Origin: Actinomycetota bacterium
GTDB taxonomy: Bacteria; Actinomycetota; Thermoleophilia; Gaiellales; Gaiellaceae
Direction: 5' to 3'
DNA length: 64,000 nt
NCBI GenBank assembly: GCA_009702325.1
Contig: WLID01000002.1
Span: 62,001-126,000 of the forward strand
Shown here in pieces: positions 16,717 to 25,022 of the stretch. Positions within the stretch are counted from its first letter, which is position 1, and every line of letters starts with the position of its first letter. Both the position numbers and the translations under genes were made by a program. The notes beneath the pieces are model-generated. The model was not told where the DNA came from. It made no database searches and was given only the letters and a program-made list of their open reading frames with translations.

Positions 16717-17988
16717 CTAGACCGACGCGAGATGTCGGTTCCACGTGTTCTTGCGAAAGAGCACGAGGAGTGACGCGATTCCCGCAAGCAATGCCCCGAC
16801 GCCTGCGATCCCCCAGAAGCACGCGCCCTCCCAACGGGAGTCAGTCACGAGGTTGGGGTTGAGCGCTAGCGGTAGGTATGAGACACCCCACAGTACGCAG
16901 GCAACACAGCCAAGATCGACCGCTGCGAGCCCGATGCGTAGTGAAAGTTGCTCGACGTGAGCGATCACCGCAAGCGCGACAAGGAGAGGCCCAACCGTCG
17001 ACAGGATGTGGATCCACCGCGCACCCGCCGGGTACTGCAGGAGTGCAAACTGTCCGCTCGACCAGATCGCGAGACCGATCGCCCCAGCGGCGAGCTGGAA
17101 GGTCGACGCATGAATCTCAAGCGATGGATCTGTGACAACGAGCGACGTGCGGGACAGCTTGCGGTCGAGAATGAAGAGCAGTCCGAGCGCCGCGAGAGCC
17201 GTCGAAGAACCGTACGTCCAGGACATGTATTCGGCCCACGCGCGCACCCCGTACCGTGATGGATCGAGAGCAAACGGTGCGGCCACGAATCCCCAGCCGA
17301 GCACGCTCAGCATGAGGGACACGATCGCGAGGTGACCAAAGCGTCGTGAGAGGAAGCGCAGATGATTGATCACCGCGATCGCGACGAGCACAGGCCCGAC
17401 CACTTCGCAGATCCAAGCAGCACGCGAGCCGTGAAGGTCAGCCCACATCGCGAGCTGCCCGGCAGCCCACGCGAGCAGCCCAACGGCCGCAAGGCTCACC
17501 GTTACGCGTGTCACACGGATCGGCTCTGCTGCTCGAGCGGCCAGATCGAAGCGCTTGGTTCCGACCGCCTGACGGTGCACCCAGTAGAGCGCGCTTGCGA
17601 CGCGCGCAAGGCGCGCGAGCCGCATCAGCCGCGCCGCGCGAAGAACGCGCAGCAGACGCAGGACCCGCAGGTACTGGAGCGTCGCCCCTAGGCTCGGGAA
17701 CGTCAGCAGGACCACAACGAGCTCGAGCACGTGGGTACGGAGGTAGCGGTGCCGCTCGCTCACGAGCACGAGCGAGACGACGACATCAACACAGAACGCC
17801 GACCAGATCACCCAGTTGAGGATCGAGGCGCCGTGACGCCATGTGTCTGAGGCGTGCGAAAACTCGATGATGGTGGCGGGAATCGTGAGCATCGCTGCGA
17901 CGAGCAGCGGCTTGTCGGTCACGCGCTCCCACATGCTCTGTGGCGTTCGATATTGCTGCATACCGCTTTGTGTTCCGCCGATGCTCAC
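16717..17988 (-). CDS. Voltage-sensor-like domain fused to two tandem four-helix modules
   Basis: 423 residues. Residues 27-130 look like an S1-S4 voltage sensor: S1 about 27-43, S2 54-75 (with D68), S3 86-98 (with E89), and an S4 with Arg every third residue at 108, 111, 114, 117, 120, 123, 126 and 129. No pore loop follows. Instead there are two similar four-helix modules (about 160-277 and 295-412). Both contain GxxxWxxGQxA, VGPxLVAxAVIxH and an L(D/N)P turn, and both end in LFxLxRK, so they arose by internal duplication. GTG start with GAGGG seven bases upstream. It lies 18 bases after the stop of the 1013-residue exported protein gene. I do not know this architecture. Confidence 0.75.
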   Translation of the reverse strand: MSIGGTQSGMQQYRTPQSMWERVTDKPLLVAAMLTIPATIIEFSHASDTWRHGASILNWVIWSAFCVDVVVSLVLVSERHRYLRTHVLELVVVLLTFPSLGATLQYLRVLRLLRVLRAARLMRLARLARVASALYWVHRQAVGTKRFDLAARAAEPIRVTRVTVSLAAVGLLAWAAGQLAMWADLHGSRAAWICEVVGPVLVAIAVINHLRFLSRRFGHLAIVSLMLSVLGWGFVAAPFALDPSRYGVRAWAEYMSWTYGSSTALAALGLLFILDRKLSRTSLVVTDPSLEIHASTFQLAAGAIGLAIWSSGQFALLQYPAGARWIHILSTVGPLLVALAVIAHVEQLSLRIGLAAVDLGCVACVLWGVSYLPLALNPNLVTDSRWEGACFWGIAGVGALLAGIASLLVLFRKNTWNRHLASV

Positions 17989-18006
17989 GCCAAGTCCCTC
18001 TGCTCT

Positions 18007-21000
18007 TTAGAAGTTGACTGTCTTGCTGAAGCTGATCCTCAGTTTCACCGGGCCGGAGTCGCTCACACGGCCTCTCACGTACGCGGAGCAGGCGAAGTCA
18101 GATCCATCGGTCAGGAACGAGCAGCCAACGCCGCCGTCGATGTTTCCGGTGTAGATGCTGAAGCGAAGGTGGGCATGCAGGTTGCCACCGAAGCCGATCG
18201 CCCCAGCGAGCGTCGAACTGCCAGCGTTCGGCATGTAGATGCCGATCTGCATCGAGACGTCGCCGCTCACTGAAAAGTGGGTGCTCGCCCCGTGCCCAGA
18301 GATGTGGAGGCCGCCGTAGGTTTCGCTGAAACTCAGCGAACCGAAGAAGCCGCCGTAATAGGTGATCGTCGGCAGGTACCCGTACCCGGTGAGCGTCTTC
18401 GGAGTGGACGTCGAGGACTGCCACGTGATGTTGCCGGTAAGGGTCTTGTCAGGCGTTCCGTTATGCGTGCCCGAAAGGTTGAGAACAAAGCTTGAGATCT
18501 TTCCGCACGTAAACGTCATGCTGTCGGGCCCGAAGGTGAAGGCGTCCTTGTTTACTTCCAAGGCTCCCGACGACTGCGTCGTGAACGTTGCGCAGCCACT
18601 CGTGCTGATCGGCGCGCTGTAGGAGAAGCTGAACGACTTGAAATCAAAGTTTCCAGTCGAGACGTTGAGATCCGCACCCGACACGCTCAGGTTGGTGAGC
18701 GTGCTTCCCGTGAGGGAGGCGGACATCGTGAAGTTGCCAATGTCTGACTTCATCTGCCCCGCGAGCGCGATGTTCTTGGTCGCGGTTGAGAACGTGAGGT
18801 TCAGCGTTGGGAACGTCGTCTGACCAAATACAAGGTTCGTACCGGAGAGCGTGCCGCTCATTGCGCCACTCGCGTCGTACGTGAAGCTGCCACTGAATGT
18901 TCCGCCGCCGGAGGCCTTGCCTGCCATTGCAAACGACCCGCTGATCACACCTGCGGTGGATGTGAGCGTGCCTGACGCGCTCGTGAGGCTCACTGCCGCC
19001 CCCGTCGGTGATGAAAGCCCCGACGCACTCGCGCTCATTGACCAGTTCTTGCTGTCTGTCCAGCTCAACGTGATCCCGACAGTGGAGCCGTCGCCCATCA
19101 CGACCGTCGCTGCACCGCTTACCGTGGTTGCGCTCGCAGTCGTCGTCGCGCTGAGGTTCAGAACCGACGCGGTGAGCGTTGCGGAAATCGGGAAGTTCGT
19201 GAGCTTCACCGAGGCCTTGCCCGAGCTGTCGAACGACGCAGTTCCGGTGAACGTCCCAGACTGCCCCTGCGTCGAGCCTGTGATCGCAAGAGAGCCGGAA
19301 ACGGCCCCCGCAACGTCTTTCGCTGTACCCGAAACGGACGTCAGGGTCAGGCCACCGAGCTTGCCACTACCGGATGCTGTCGCAGACCAGTTCTTGGCAT
19401 CAGTCCAGCTGAGCGATGCGCCTACGGTGAGTCCACCCGAGAACACAAGGGTTCCCGAACCGGAGACTGACGCTGCTGCGCCCGTCGTCGCGGCCGTGCT
19501 CTTCGTGACCGTGAACGTCGAGGCGAGAAGGTTGGCGGTGATCGGGAAGTTGGTGAGGGAGATCGATGCGTTACCCGTGGTGTCCATGGAGGCGGATCCG
19601 GTGAACGCGTTCGTGCCACTCTTGCCCGCGAGAGTGAGCGATCCCGAAACCTGACCACCCGAGTTCGTGAGTGTCCCCGAGGCCGAGTCGATCGAGATCG
19701 TGCCAACCGTTCCGCTTCCGGTCGCAGAGATCGACCAATGCGTCGAGTCGTTCCACCAGAGCGTCCCCGACACGGTGAGCCCGCCCGAGACGTTGATCGT
19801 CCCGGATCCAGTGACCTTGCTCGGCGTGGTCGTGCTCGATGTCGAGGAACTCGTGCTGAGCGCGAGGTTTGTGACCGTAATGGTCGGCGACACCGCGAAC
19901 TGGTCAACCATCACGGACGCGGAGCCATCGGACGAAACACTCATTGAGCCCGTGTACGGGGTACCACCCGAGGACGTTCCACTAAGGGTGAATGAACCCG
20001 TCACGGTGCCACTTGAGTCGGCGATCGTGCCCGAGATCGTGCTGAAGGTAAATGGAGCTGTGGCCTTGACGCCTGTCGCGGTCATCGACCAGTTCTTGCT
20101 GTCTCTCCACGTCAGCGTGACCGTCGCGTCAACGCCGCCCACGACAACATCGGCGGTGCCGGTGACGGTCGAGCTGTCGGACTTGGTGACCGCCAGCGTC
20201 GTGACGAGAATCTTGGACGTGATAGCCAGGTTCGAGAGTGTGATCGAGGCGGTACCGCCCGTGCTGAACGTGGCGGAGCCCATGAACGCGGTACCCCCAG
20301 CTGACGTGCCTCCGAGCGTAAGCGCGCCGCTCACCGCACCGGACGTCGAACTGACGTTTCCGGAAATCGTGGTCAGGCTCGTGCTACCGATCGAACCCGA
20401 ACCATCGGCCGTGAACGACCAGTTGGACTTGCTGCTCACGGTGCCCGTGACGGCAGCCTGGAGCCCGCCCGACACGAGGGTGGCTGACACCGCAGCCGGG
20501 CTGCTCGTGCTGACCGTGACCTTCGCGTCGTTGAAGGTGACCGTTCCGATCTGGAATGTGGGGATCGATGCCGTTCCCGACCAGCCCGAGGAATTTCCCG
20601 TGAGAGTCACGGTGACGGGGGCTGATGTACCGATCCCGTACCCGGCAAGGCTCAGCGTGCCGTTGATCGTGCCGCCCGAGTCGGCAATCGTGCCGCTGAG
20701 TTGGCTCAGGTCGATCGGCGCACTGGAACTCGCCGACCCTCCCGAAATCGTGAACGTCCAGTTGTTCGCATCGGTGTAGGTGAGCGAGGCCGGAATCGTG
20801 TCGCCCGCGCTGTCGACGATGATCTGCGCGGTACCTGCGATCCCGCCCGAACTGCTCATCGAAAGGGTGAGCGTCGCAGCAGTGATTTGAGAGGTGATCG
20901 AGACGTTTGTCACGGTCACGGTCTTTCCCTGGGCGAGCGCAACGCCCCACGGGTTGACGGACGGTAGTTCGCCAGTCGCACCGAATGCTGACGGTGCGGC

Positions 21001-21048
21001 GAACGCCGCTAGCGCGGCGAACGTCGCCAGGAGGGAGCGCTTGAGCAC
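18007..21048 (-). CDS. Exported Ser/Thr/Gly-rich protein with six repeats of about 114 residues
   Basis: 1013 residues with a signal peptide (about 1-23, ending AFG-A). The mature protein is Ser/Thr/Gly-rich and beta-prone. A motif LxWxDxKNWSxxAxG recurs with its last Trp at residues 97, 210, 320, 438, 554 and 669, giving a period of 110-118. Each unit also contains SGTxxDSxGxVxGSxxLxG. The C-terminal third differs, with Gly/Tyr-rich strands and paired Cys (GCATF, FTCGK, VGCSFL, DFACSAY). No LPXTG or other sorting signal is seen. It is probably secreted or surface-associated, an adhesin or matrix-like role being inference. First gene of a minus-strand operon with the voltage-sensor-like and YqhA genes; GTG start. 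Confidence 0.75.
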   Translation of the reverse strand: MLKRSLLATFAALAAFAAPSAFGATGELPSVNPWGVALAQGKTVTVTNVSITSQITAATLTLSMSSSGGIAGTAQIIVDSAGDTIPASLTYTDANNWTFTISGGSASSSAPIDLSQLSGTIADSGGTINGTLSLAGYGIGTSAPVTVTLTGNSSGWSGTASIPTFQIGTVTFNDAKVTVSTSSPAAVSATLVSGGLQAAVTGTVSSKSNWSFTADGSGSIGSTSLTTISGNVSSTSGAVSGALTLGGTSAGGTAFMGSATFSTGGTASITLSNLAITSKILVTTLAVTKSDSSTVTGTADVVVGGVDATVTLTWRDSKNWSMTATGVKATAPFTFSTISGTIADSSGTVTGSFTLSGTSSGGTPYTGSMSVSSDGSASVMVDQFAVSPTITVTNLALSTSSSTSSTTTPSKVTGSGTINVSGGLTVSGTLWWNDSTHWSISATGSGTVGTISIDSASGTLTNSGGQVSGSLTLAGKSGTNAFTGSASMDTTGNASISLTNFPITANLLASTFTVTKSTAATTGAAASVSGSGTLVFSGGLTVGASLSWTDAKNWSATASGSGKLGGLTLTSVSGTAKDVAGAVSGSLAITGSTQGQSGTFTGTASFDSSGKASVKLTNFPISATLTASVLNLSATTTASATTVSGAATVVMGDGSTVGITLSWTDSKNWSMSASASGLSSPTGAAVSLTSASGTLTSTAGVISGSFAMAGKASGGGTFSGSFTYDASGAMSGTLSGTNLVFGQTTFPTLNLTFSTATKNIALAGQMKSDIGNFTMSASLTGSTLTNLSVSGADLNVSTGNFDFKSFSFSYSAPISTSGCATFTTQSSGALEVNKDAFTFGPDSMTFTCGKISSFVLNLSGTHNGTPDKTLTGNITWQSSTSTPKTLTGYGYLPTITYYGGFFGSLSFSETYGGLHISGHGASTHFSVSGDVSMQIGIYMPNAGSSTLAGAIGFGGNLHAHLRFSIYTGNIDGGVGCSFLTDGSDFACSAYVRGRVSDSGPVKLRISFSKTVNF

Positions 21049-21130
21049 ACAGGCAACCCAATCAGATGTGACGCTTGGTTTTCCTCAACGAAATGGGTCG
21101 ACTTTATTTACCCAAAAAGGGGTTATGTGA

Positions 21131-21164
21131 ACCTAATAGGCAAAGTGTATTCCTGCCTATTGGT
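21131..21164. promoter_or_regulatory. Inverted repeat in the AT-rich gap between the repeat protein operon and purU
   Basis: AATAGGCA (21135-21142) and TGCCTATT (21154-21161) are perfect complements. ACC/GGT extends the arms outward with one bulged base. The gap 21049-21241 is the most AT-rich stretch of the window and also carries TTTATTTACCCAAAAAGGGG-like sequence at 21101-21124. It probably holds divergent promoters. The repeat looks like an operator for a dimeric regulator or a leader hairpin for purU. Confidence 0.4.
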
Positions 21165-21241
21165 GCGTCCTTGCGAATCTGATCGTGATTGCGACGGTTC
21201 ACCCGGACTTGGCCGAACGCGCGCGAGTACCGTTCTTAGCT

Positions 21242-22117
21242 ATGTCCCTTGTCGCACAGGAGCGCCTCGTCGCACGCCTCGTCGTCGTGTGCCCCGACCG
21301 TCCGGGGATCGTCGCAACGGTCTCGCGTTTCCTCTTCGCCGCGGGCGCGAACATCATCGATTCGGCGCAGCATTCGACCGACCCGACGGGCGGCACCTTC
21401 TTCATGCGTATGGAGTTCTCGTTGGAGGATCCTGCCGCCGACATTGCCGCATTCGAGGAGGCGTTCCGCGCCGAGGTCGGCGATCCATTTGCGATGGAGT
21501 GGCGGTTCTCGTACAGCAGCGAACGTCGGCGTGTCGCGATCCTCGTGTCGCGCTACGACCACTGCCTGCTCGATCTCCTCTGGCGCAGCCGACGCGGCGA
21601 GCTTGGGGGCGACATCGCCGTGGTCATCTCGAACCATGCAGATCTCCGTGAGATGGTCGAGTCGTTCGGTCTCCCCTACGTCCACATTCCGGTGACGAAC
21701 GAGTCGAAGCCGCAGGCGGAGCGCGCGATCCTCGATCAGTTGGCGGGCAACGTCGATCTGGTGGTGCTCGCCCGCTACATGCAGATCCTCTCGGCCGACT
21801 TCCTCGCGGCCGTCGGCGCCCCGGTGATCAACATCCACCACTCGTTTCTGCCTGCGTTCGTCGGTGCCGATCCGTACCGACGGGCGCTTGAGCGAGGCGT
21901 CAAGATCATTGGCGCGACCGCGCATTACGTCACCGAGGATCTCGACGCCGGCCCGATCATCGAGCAAGACGTCGAGCGCGTCTCGCACCGCCATGGTGTC
22001 GACGACCTTGAACGGATCGGCCGCGAGATTGAACGTGCCGTGCTTGGCCGTGCGGTCGACTGGCACCTCGACGACCGTGTGATCGTTCACGGCAACAAGA
22101 CCTTCGTCTTCCAGTAA
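21242..22117 (+). CDS. purU: Formyltetrahydrofolate deformylase PurU
   Basis: 291 residues from the ATG at 21242 (MSLVAQERL). An N-terminal ACT domain ([24 protein letters not shown]) is followed by a formyltransferase-fold domain with VISNHADL, the catalytic [11 protein letters not shown] and [19 protein letters not shown]. It hydrolyses 10-formyl-THF to formate and THF, supplying formate for purine synthesis and balancing one-carbon pools; the ACT domain normally senses glycine or methionine. Together with ftcD and gcvPB in the same window it points to active folate one-carbon metabolism. Earlier in-frame GTG codons lack support. Confidence 0.94.
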   Translation: MSLVAQERLVARLVVVCPDRPGIVATVSRFLFAAGANIIDSAQHSTDPTGGTFFMRMEFSLEDPAADIAAFEEAFRAEVGDPFAMEWRFSYSSERRRVAILVSRYDHCLLDLLWRSRRGELGGDIAVVISNHADLREMVESFGLPYVHIPVTNESKPQAERAILDQLAGNVDLVVLARYMQILSADFLAAVGAPVINIHHSFLPAFVGADPYRRALERGVKIIGATAHYVTEDLDAGPIIEQDVERVSHRHGVDDLERIGREIERAVLGRAVDWHLDDRVIVHGNKTFVFQ

Positions 22118-22248
22118 GCCGCAGCAGCACTCAACCTGCTCGTCAGGCCGACGATGACGGAGGAGGTGGAGATTCCCTCGGGAATGAGGGGGCACCACCG
22201 AGCAGCACGTGGCGCTGGCGCTACACTTACGCCGCTTCAACCAACCTT

Positions 22249-22319
22249 TGCGGGATCGTCTAACGGTAGGACGCCTGACTCTGACTCAGGTAGTCAAGGT
22301 TCGAATCCTTGTCCCGCAG
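22249..22319 (+). tRNA. tRNA-Gln (CTG)
   Basis: A complete cloverleaf of 71 nt. The acceptor is TGCGGGA with TCCCGCA and a G discriminator. The anticodon stem CCTGA/TCAGG encloses loop CTCTGAC with anticodon CTG, and the T-arm is AAGG-TTCGAAT-CCTT. The U1-A72 pair is usual for bacterial tRNA-Gln. CCA is not encoded. TACACT about 27 bases upstream may be its -10 box, and a rho-independent terminator follows directly. Confidence 0.96.
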
Positions 22320-22326
22320 CTCTTCG

Positions 22327-22350
22327 AAAGCCCCGGAAACGGGGCTTTTT
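22327..22350 (+). terminator. Rho-independent terminator after tRNA-Gln
   Basis: AAAGCCCCG-GAAA-CGGGGCTTT is a nine-pair stem with a GNRA-type tetraloop, followed by a T-run (22346-22350). It ends the tRNA transcript. It is one of the few canonical U-tract terminators in the window. Confidence 0.93.
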
Positions 22351-22446
22351 CGTTGCGACGTTCTTAGACAACGTTGAGGTTGACCTCATTGAGGGTTCAC
22401 GCAGGCGCGATGAGATGCGGTCTCCACAACCGAAAGGAGGCCAGCA

Positions 22447-22911
22447 ATGGCCATCTCTCCCTCCCCCGCACGTCAGCGCTTCCTCGTTGTCCTCGATGAA
22501 GGCATCGCCTCCGACTCGCTTCGCCCCGCCCTCGCTGCCGCCGGCGCGGCAAGCCACGACGACATCCGCGTCGTCGCCCCAGCCCTGACAAGCCGCCTGC
22601 GTGAATGGTTCGGCAACATCGATCAGGGTCGCGCAAACGCAGCGGCACGCCTCGACCAGTGCCTCGACGTGCTCCACCGCGAAGGCATCAGCGCCACCGG
22701 AACGGTCGGAGACACCTCCCCACGGCAGGCGATCGCCGACCAGCTTCGGATCGCACCCGCAGACACTGTCGTGATGCTCCACCCCGTGTCCGACCTTGTG
22801 CGCCGCCGTGACGTCGACGCGAGCATTCCGGTTACCCACGTGTCGATCGCCCCAGCCGGAAACGTGGTGGCGCTCTTCACGCCCGAGGAACGGCTCGGCT
22901 ACGCGGCGTAA
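22447..22911 (+). CDS. Universal-stress-type small alpha/beta protein
   Basis: 154 residues. Pattern of a UspA-like Rossmann fold: a first strand FLVVLDEG, a second DDIRVVAPAL followed by SRLREWF, then a long helix with ARLDQCLDVL, and VGDTSPRQAIADQLR, TVVMLHP and VTHVSIAPAG. The ATP-binding GxxGSxxxG motif is absent, so nucleotide binding is doubtful. It has one of the strongest ribosome binding sites in the window, AAAGGAGG six bases before the ATG, unlike the leaderless genes around. Function unknown; a role in stress is only family inference. Confidence 0.65.
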   Translation: MAISPSPARQRFLVVLDEGIASDSLRPALAAAGAASHDDIRVVAPALTSRLREWFGNIDQGRANAAARLDQCLDVLHREGISATGTVGDTSPRQAIADQLRIAPADTVVMLHPVSDLVRRRDVDASIPVTHVSIAPAGNVVALFTPEERLGYAA

Positions 22912-22923
22912 CGACCGCGAGAG

Positions 22924-23091
22924 CTAGCGCCGACGGTGGAGCGTGACCCACCGGCGGTACGGCCGATCGAGCCGATCGTCCAACGCACCCTGCTTCTCGC
23001 CGTCCTGGATCGCAGCCCACACAAACAACGCGAGCACGAACCCCGCCACAAGGAAGCTCGACACCAGCGCAACGATCGCTTCACCGTTCAT
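22924..23091 (-). CDS. Small single-helix membrane protein (55 residues)
   Basis: From the ATG at 23091 (MNGEAIVAL) the protein has one membrane segment (about 5-28), then IQDGEKQGALDDRLDRPYRRW and a basic end. A longer version from the GTG at 23127 is possible, but TTTACT-N6-ATG favours the shorter one. The membrane segment followed by an acidic DDRLDxP stretch is reminiscent of CcoS-like small proteins, but no oxidase genes are near, so I leave function open. Confidence 0.55.
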   Translation of the reverse strand: MNGEAIVALVSSFLVAGFVLALFVWAAIQDGEKQGALDDRLDRPYRRWVTLHRRR

Positions 23092-23158
23092 ACGACCAGT
23101 AAAGCTCCTGGCCTCACCGTCGCGCACAAAACTGCCGTGCTGCTCACGGCAGCAGTGG

Positions 23159-23635
23159 CTATTGGAGGCAGCTGTCGATCAGGTTCAGGTCACCTGGGGT
23201 GAGCGTGTCGCCGTTCGTCCAGAACACGACGTTCTTACGAATTGCGACCGTGCCCGCCGCACCCATCAGCCCGGTTACGCGCTTGAGCTCCTTCGCCTGC
23301 ACCTGCGCGTCCTTCTCGTTCACGTTGAAGGCGACGTACAGGAGCGCTTCGGGACGTGTCACAAGCAGGCCGCCCGCCTTGGACGAGATGATCGACGAGG
23401 GCGCGCGCCGCACCGTCGTCTGCGACTGCAGACAACGCCACGAGGCACCGAGCGTATAGAGGCCCGGCTCCGGCAGCGGCGTGGTCGTATCGAGAGCAAG
23501 CGTCGCAACGGTTTCGGTCGTCGCGGTCTCGGCGCCCGAGGAGCCACAGCCGGCAAGAAGCAGACCGCTTGCAGCGAGTGCGACGGCACACAGCGCCGCG
23601 CCAAACGTCCGATACCGACCCAGCCTGCCTACCAT
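23159..23635 (-). CDS. Putative lipoprotein, unknown function
   Basis: 158 residues. A lipoprotein signal peptide ends in LLLAGC (Cys about 30), followed by a Ser/Thr-rich spacer and a globular domain with ASWRCLQSQTTVRRAPSS, a strand LLYVAFNVNEKDAQVQAKELKR and IRKNVVFWTNGDTL, and a final Cys. The two Cys outside the lipobox could form a disulfide. The ATG overlaps the helicase stop by seven bases, so translation is probably coupled to it. No recognised family. Confidence 0.65.
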   Translation of the reverse strand: MVGRLGRYRTFGAALCAVALAASGLLLAGCGSSGAETATTETVATLALDTTTPLPEPGLYTLGASWRCLQSQTTVRRAPSSIISSKAGGLLVTRPEALLYVAFNVNEKDAQVQAKELKRVTGLMGAAGTVAIRKNVVFWTNGDTLTPGDLNLIDSCLQ

Positions 23636-24840
23636 CGCGAGCGCCTTCCCTTCCGTGACGTGTACAGGACGCGCGGCGGCGCACTCTTCATGCCCGACGC
23701 CTCGAAAGCCTCTGTGTGGCCCTGGAGCCGCGCGACGCGGCTCACATCGGCCTCTTGATCGGGCAGCACGAGCGTGATGCCGGTGCCGCTACGCCCCGCG
23801 CGGCCGGTGCGCCCGACCCGATGGGTGTAGTTCGCTGCCTCGTCGGGCGGATCGAAGTTCACAACATGCGTGACGCGATCGACATCAAGGCCGCGGGCAG
23901 CAACATCGGTGGCGACGAGTACACGGGTGTTGCCCGCATCGAACTGCTCAAGCGCTTTGTCGCGCTGCGTCTGATTCTTGTCACCGTGAATCGACACCGC
24001 CTGGACGCCGTGTTTCACAAGCTTCTCAACCAGCCGATCGGCGCCCGACTTCGTGCGCACGAAGATCAACGTCGAGCCTTCGTACCCCTTCAAGATTTCG
24101 ACGAGCTTCGTCACTTTGTTGTCCGTCGTGACCGACACAAAGTGATGCTCAACCTCACCCGAGCGGAACTCTTCCGGCATCTCGGCGTCGAATCGGGCGG
24201 GGAAGTGCGTGTAGCGCTGCGCCAGCTCGCCAACCTCGCCGTGCAGCGTCGCCGAGAAGAACATCGTCTGACGCTCCTGCGGAACGCGACGGAGAATCTT
24301 GTCGACCTGCGGCTTGAACCCCATGTCGAGCATCCGGTCGGCCTCGTCGAGCACGAGAATCTGGACGTAGCTCACATCAACCAGCCGTCGATCCATCAGG
24401 TCTTGCAGGCGGCCTGGGGTCGCCACAACGACATGGGCGGCAGCGGCAGCGTCTGCCTGCTCCTTCAGCGGCACGCCGCCGTACACAGCAGCTGAACGCA
24501 GCCCGAGCGACACGCCGATCGACTCGAAGTCCTCGGCGACCTGGACACACAGCTCCCGTGTCGGCACCAAGATCAACGCCGCGGGGGTCGGCCCATCAGA
24601 GCTCAGACGCTCAACGATTGGCACTGCAAACGACAAGGTCTTGCCTGACCCGGTCGGGCTCTTCGCGAGAATGTCGCCGCCACGAATGCCTTCCGGCACA
24701 ACCATCTGCTGAATGGGAAACGGGCTCGTAATGCCGCGCGCTGCAAGTGCTTCGACGACGGCGGGTGAGGCACCAAGCGCCCCAAAGGTGGTTACGCCTG
24801 TTTCCGCTGCGCCTTCAGCTGGCGCGGATGAATCGGTCAC
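23629..24840 (-). CDS. DEAD-box ATP-dependent RNA helicase
   Basis: 403 residues with all core motifs: Q motif PFPIQQM, motif I SPTGSGKT, PTRELCVQ, TPGRL, DEAD, SAT (FFSATLHG), FVRTKSGADRL, VATDVAARGLDVDRV and HRVGRTGRAG. There is no long C-terminal extension, so it is a minimal RhlE/SrmB-type helicase for RNA remodelling (ribosome assembly or mRNA decay). GTG start with AGGAG seven bases upstream. A leader of more than 110 bases precedes it, and a lipoprotein gene overlaps its stop. Confidence 0.93.
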   Translation of the reverse strand: MTDSSAPAEGAAETGVTTFGALGASPAVVEALAARGITSPFPIQQMVVPEGIRGGDILAKSPTGSGKTLSFAVPIVERLSSDGPTPAALILVPTRELCVQVAEDFESIGVSLGLRSAAVYGGVPLKEQADAAAAAHVVVATPGRLQDLMDRRLVDVSYVQILVLDEADRMLDMGFKPQVDKILRRVPQERQTMFFSATLHGEVGELAQRYTHFPARFDAEMPEEFRSGEVEHHFVSVTTDNKVTKLVEILKGYEGSTLIFVRTKSGADRLVEKLVKHGVQAVSIHGDKNQTQRDKALEQFDAGNTRVLVATDVAARGLDVDRVTHVVNFDPPDEAANYTHRVGRTGRAGRSGTGITLVLPDQEADVSRVARLQGHTEAFEASGMKSAPPRVLYTSRKGRRSRW

Positions 24841-24968
24841 GTTGTCACTCCTCCCGGGCCGTGACTTCGAGAAGCTCGGCGCCGGACATTGGCCGAGATC
24901 CCGTTAGCCTTGAGGAGGTAACGCGATCTCACGGGAAAGCCGGATTGCTTTCCGTACGGGCGAGGGTA
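24841..24968 (-). promoter_or_regulatory. Promoter and long leader of the helicase gene
   Basis: On the minus strand TACCCT (24963-24968) is the best -10 box, giving a leader of roughly 115 bases. A perfect seven-pair hairpin GGAAAGC-N6-GCTTTCC (24934-24953) would sit at the very 5' end of that RNA. Long leaders with 5' hairpins are common for DEAD-box helicase genes that autoregulate or respond to cold. No known riboswitch consensus is visible. Confidence 0.4.
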
Positions 24969-25022
24969 CCAGCGACAGAGGACGATCTCGGCGCGGCGTA
25001 ACATGAGTTGACTCGCCCGAGG

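Noticed and set aside
19667..20779. 370-codon plus-strand frame opposite the repeat protein gene
   Set aside because: A shadow of the Ser/Thr/Gly-rich repeats; its composition (Val/Pro/Asp repeats) mirrors the minus-strand codons.
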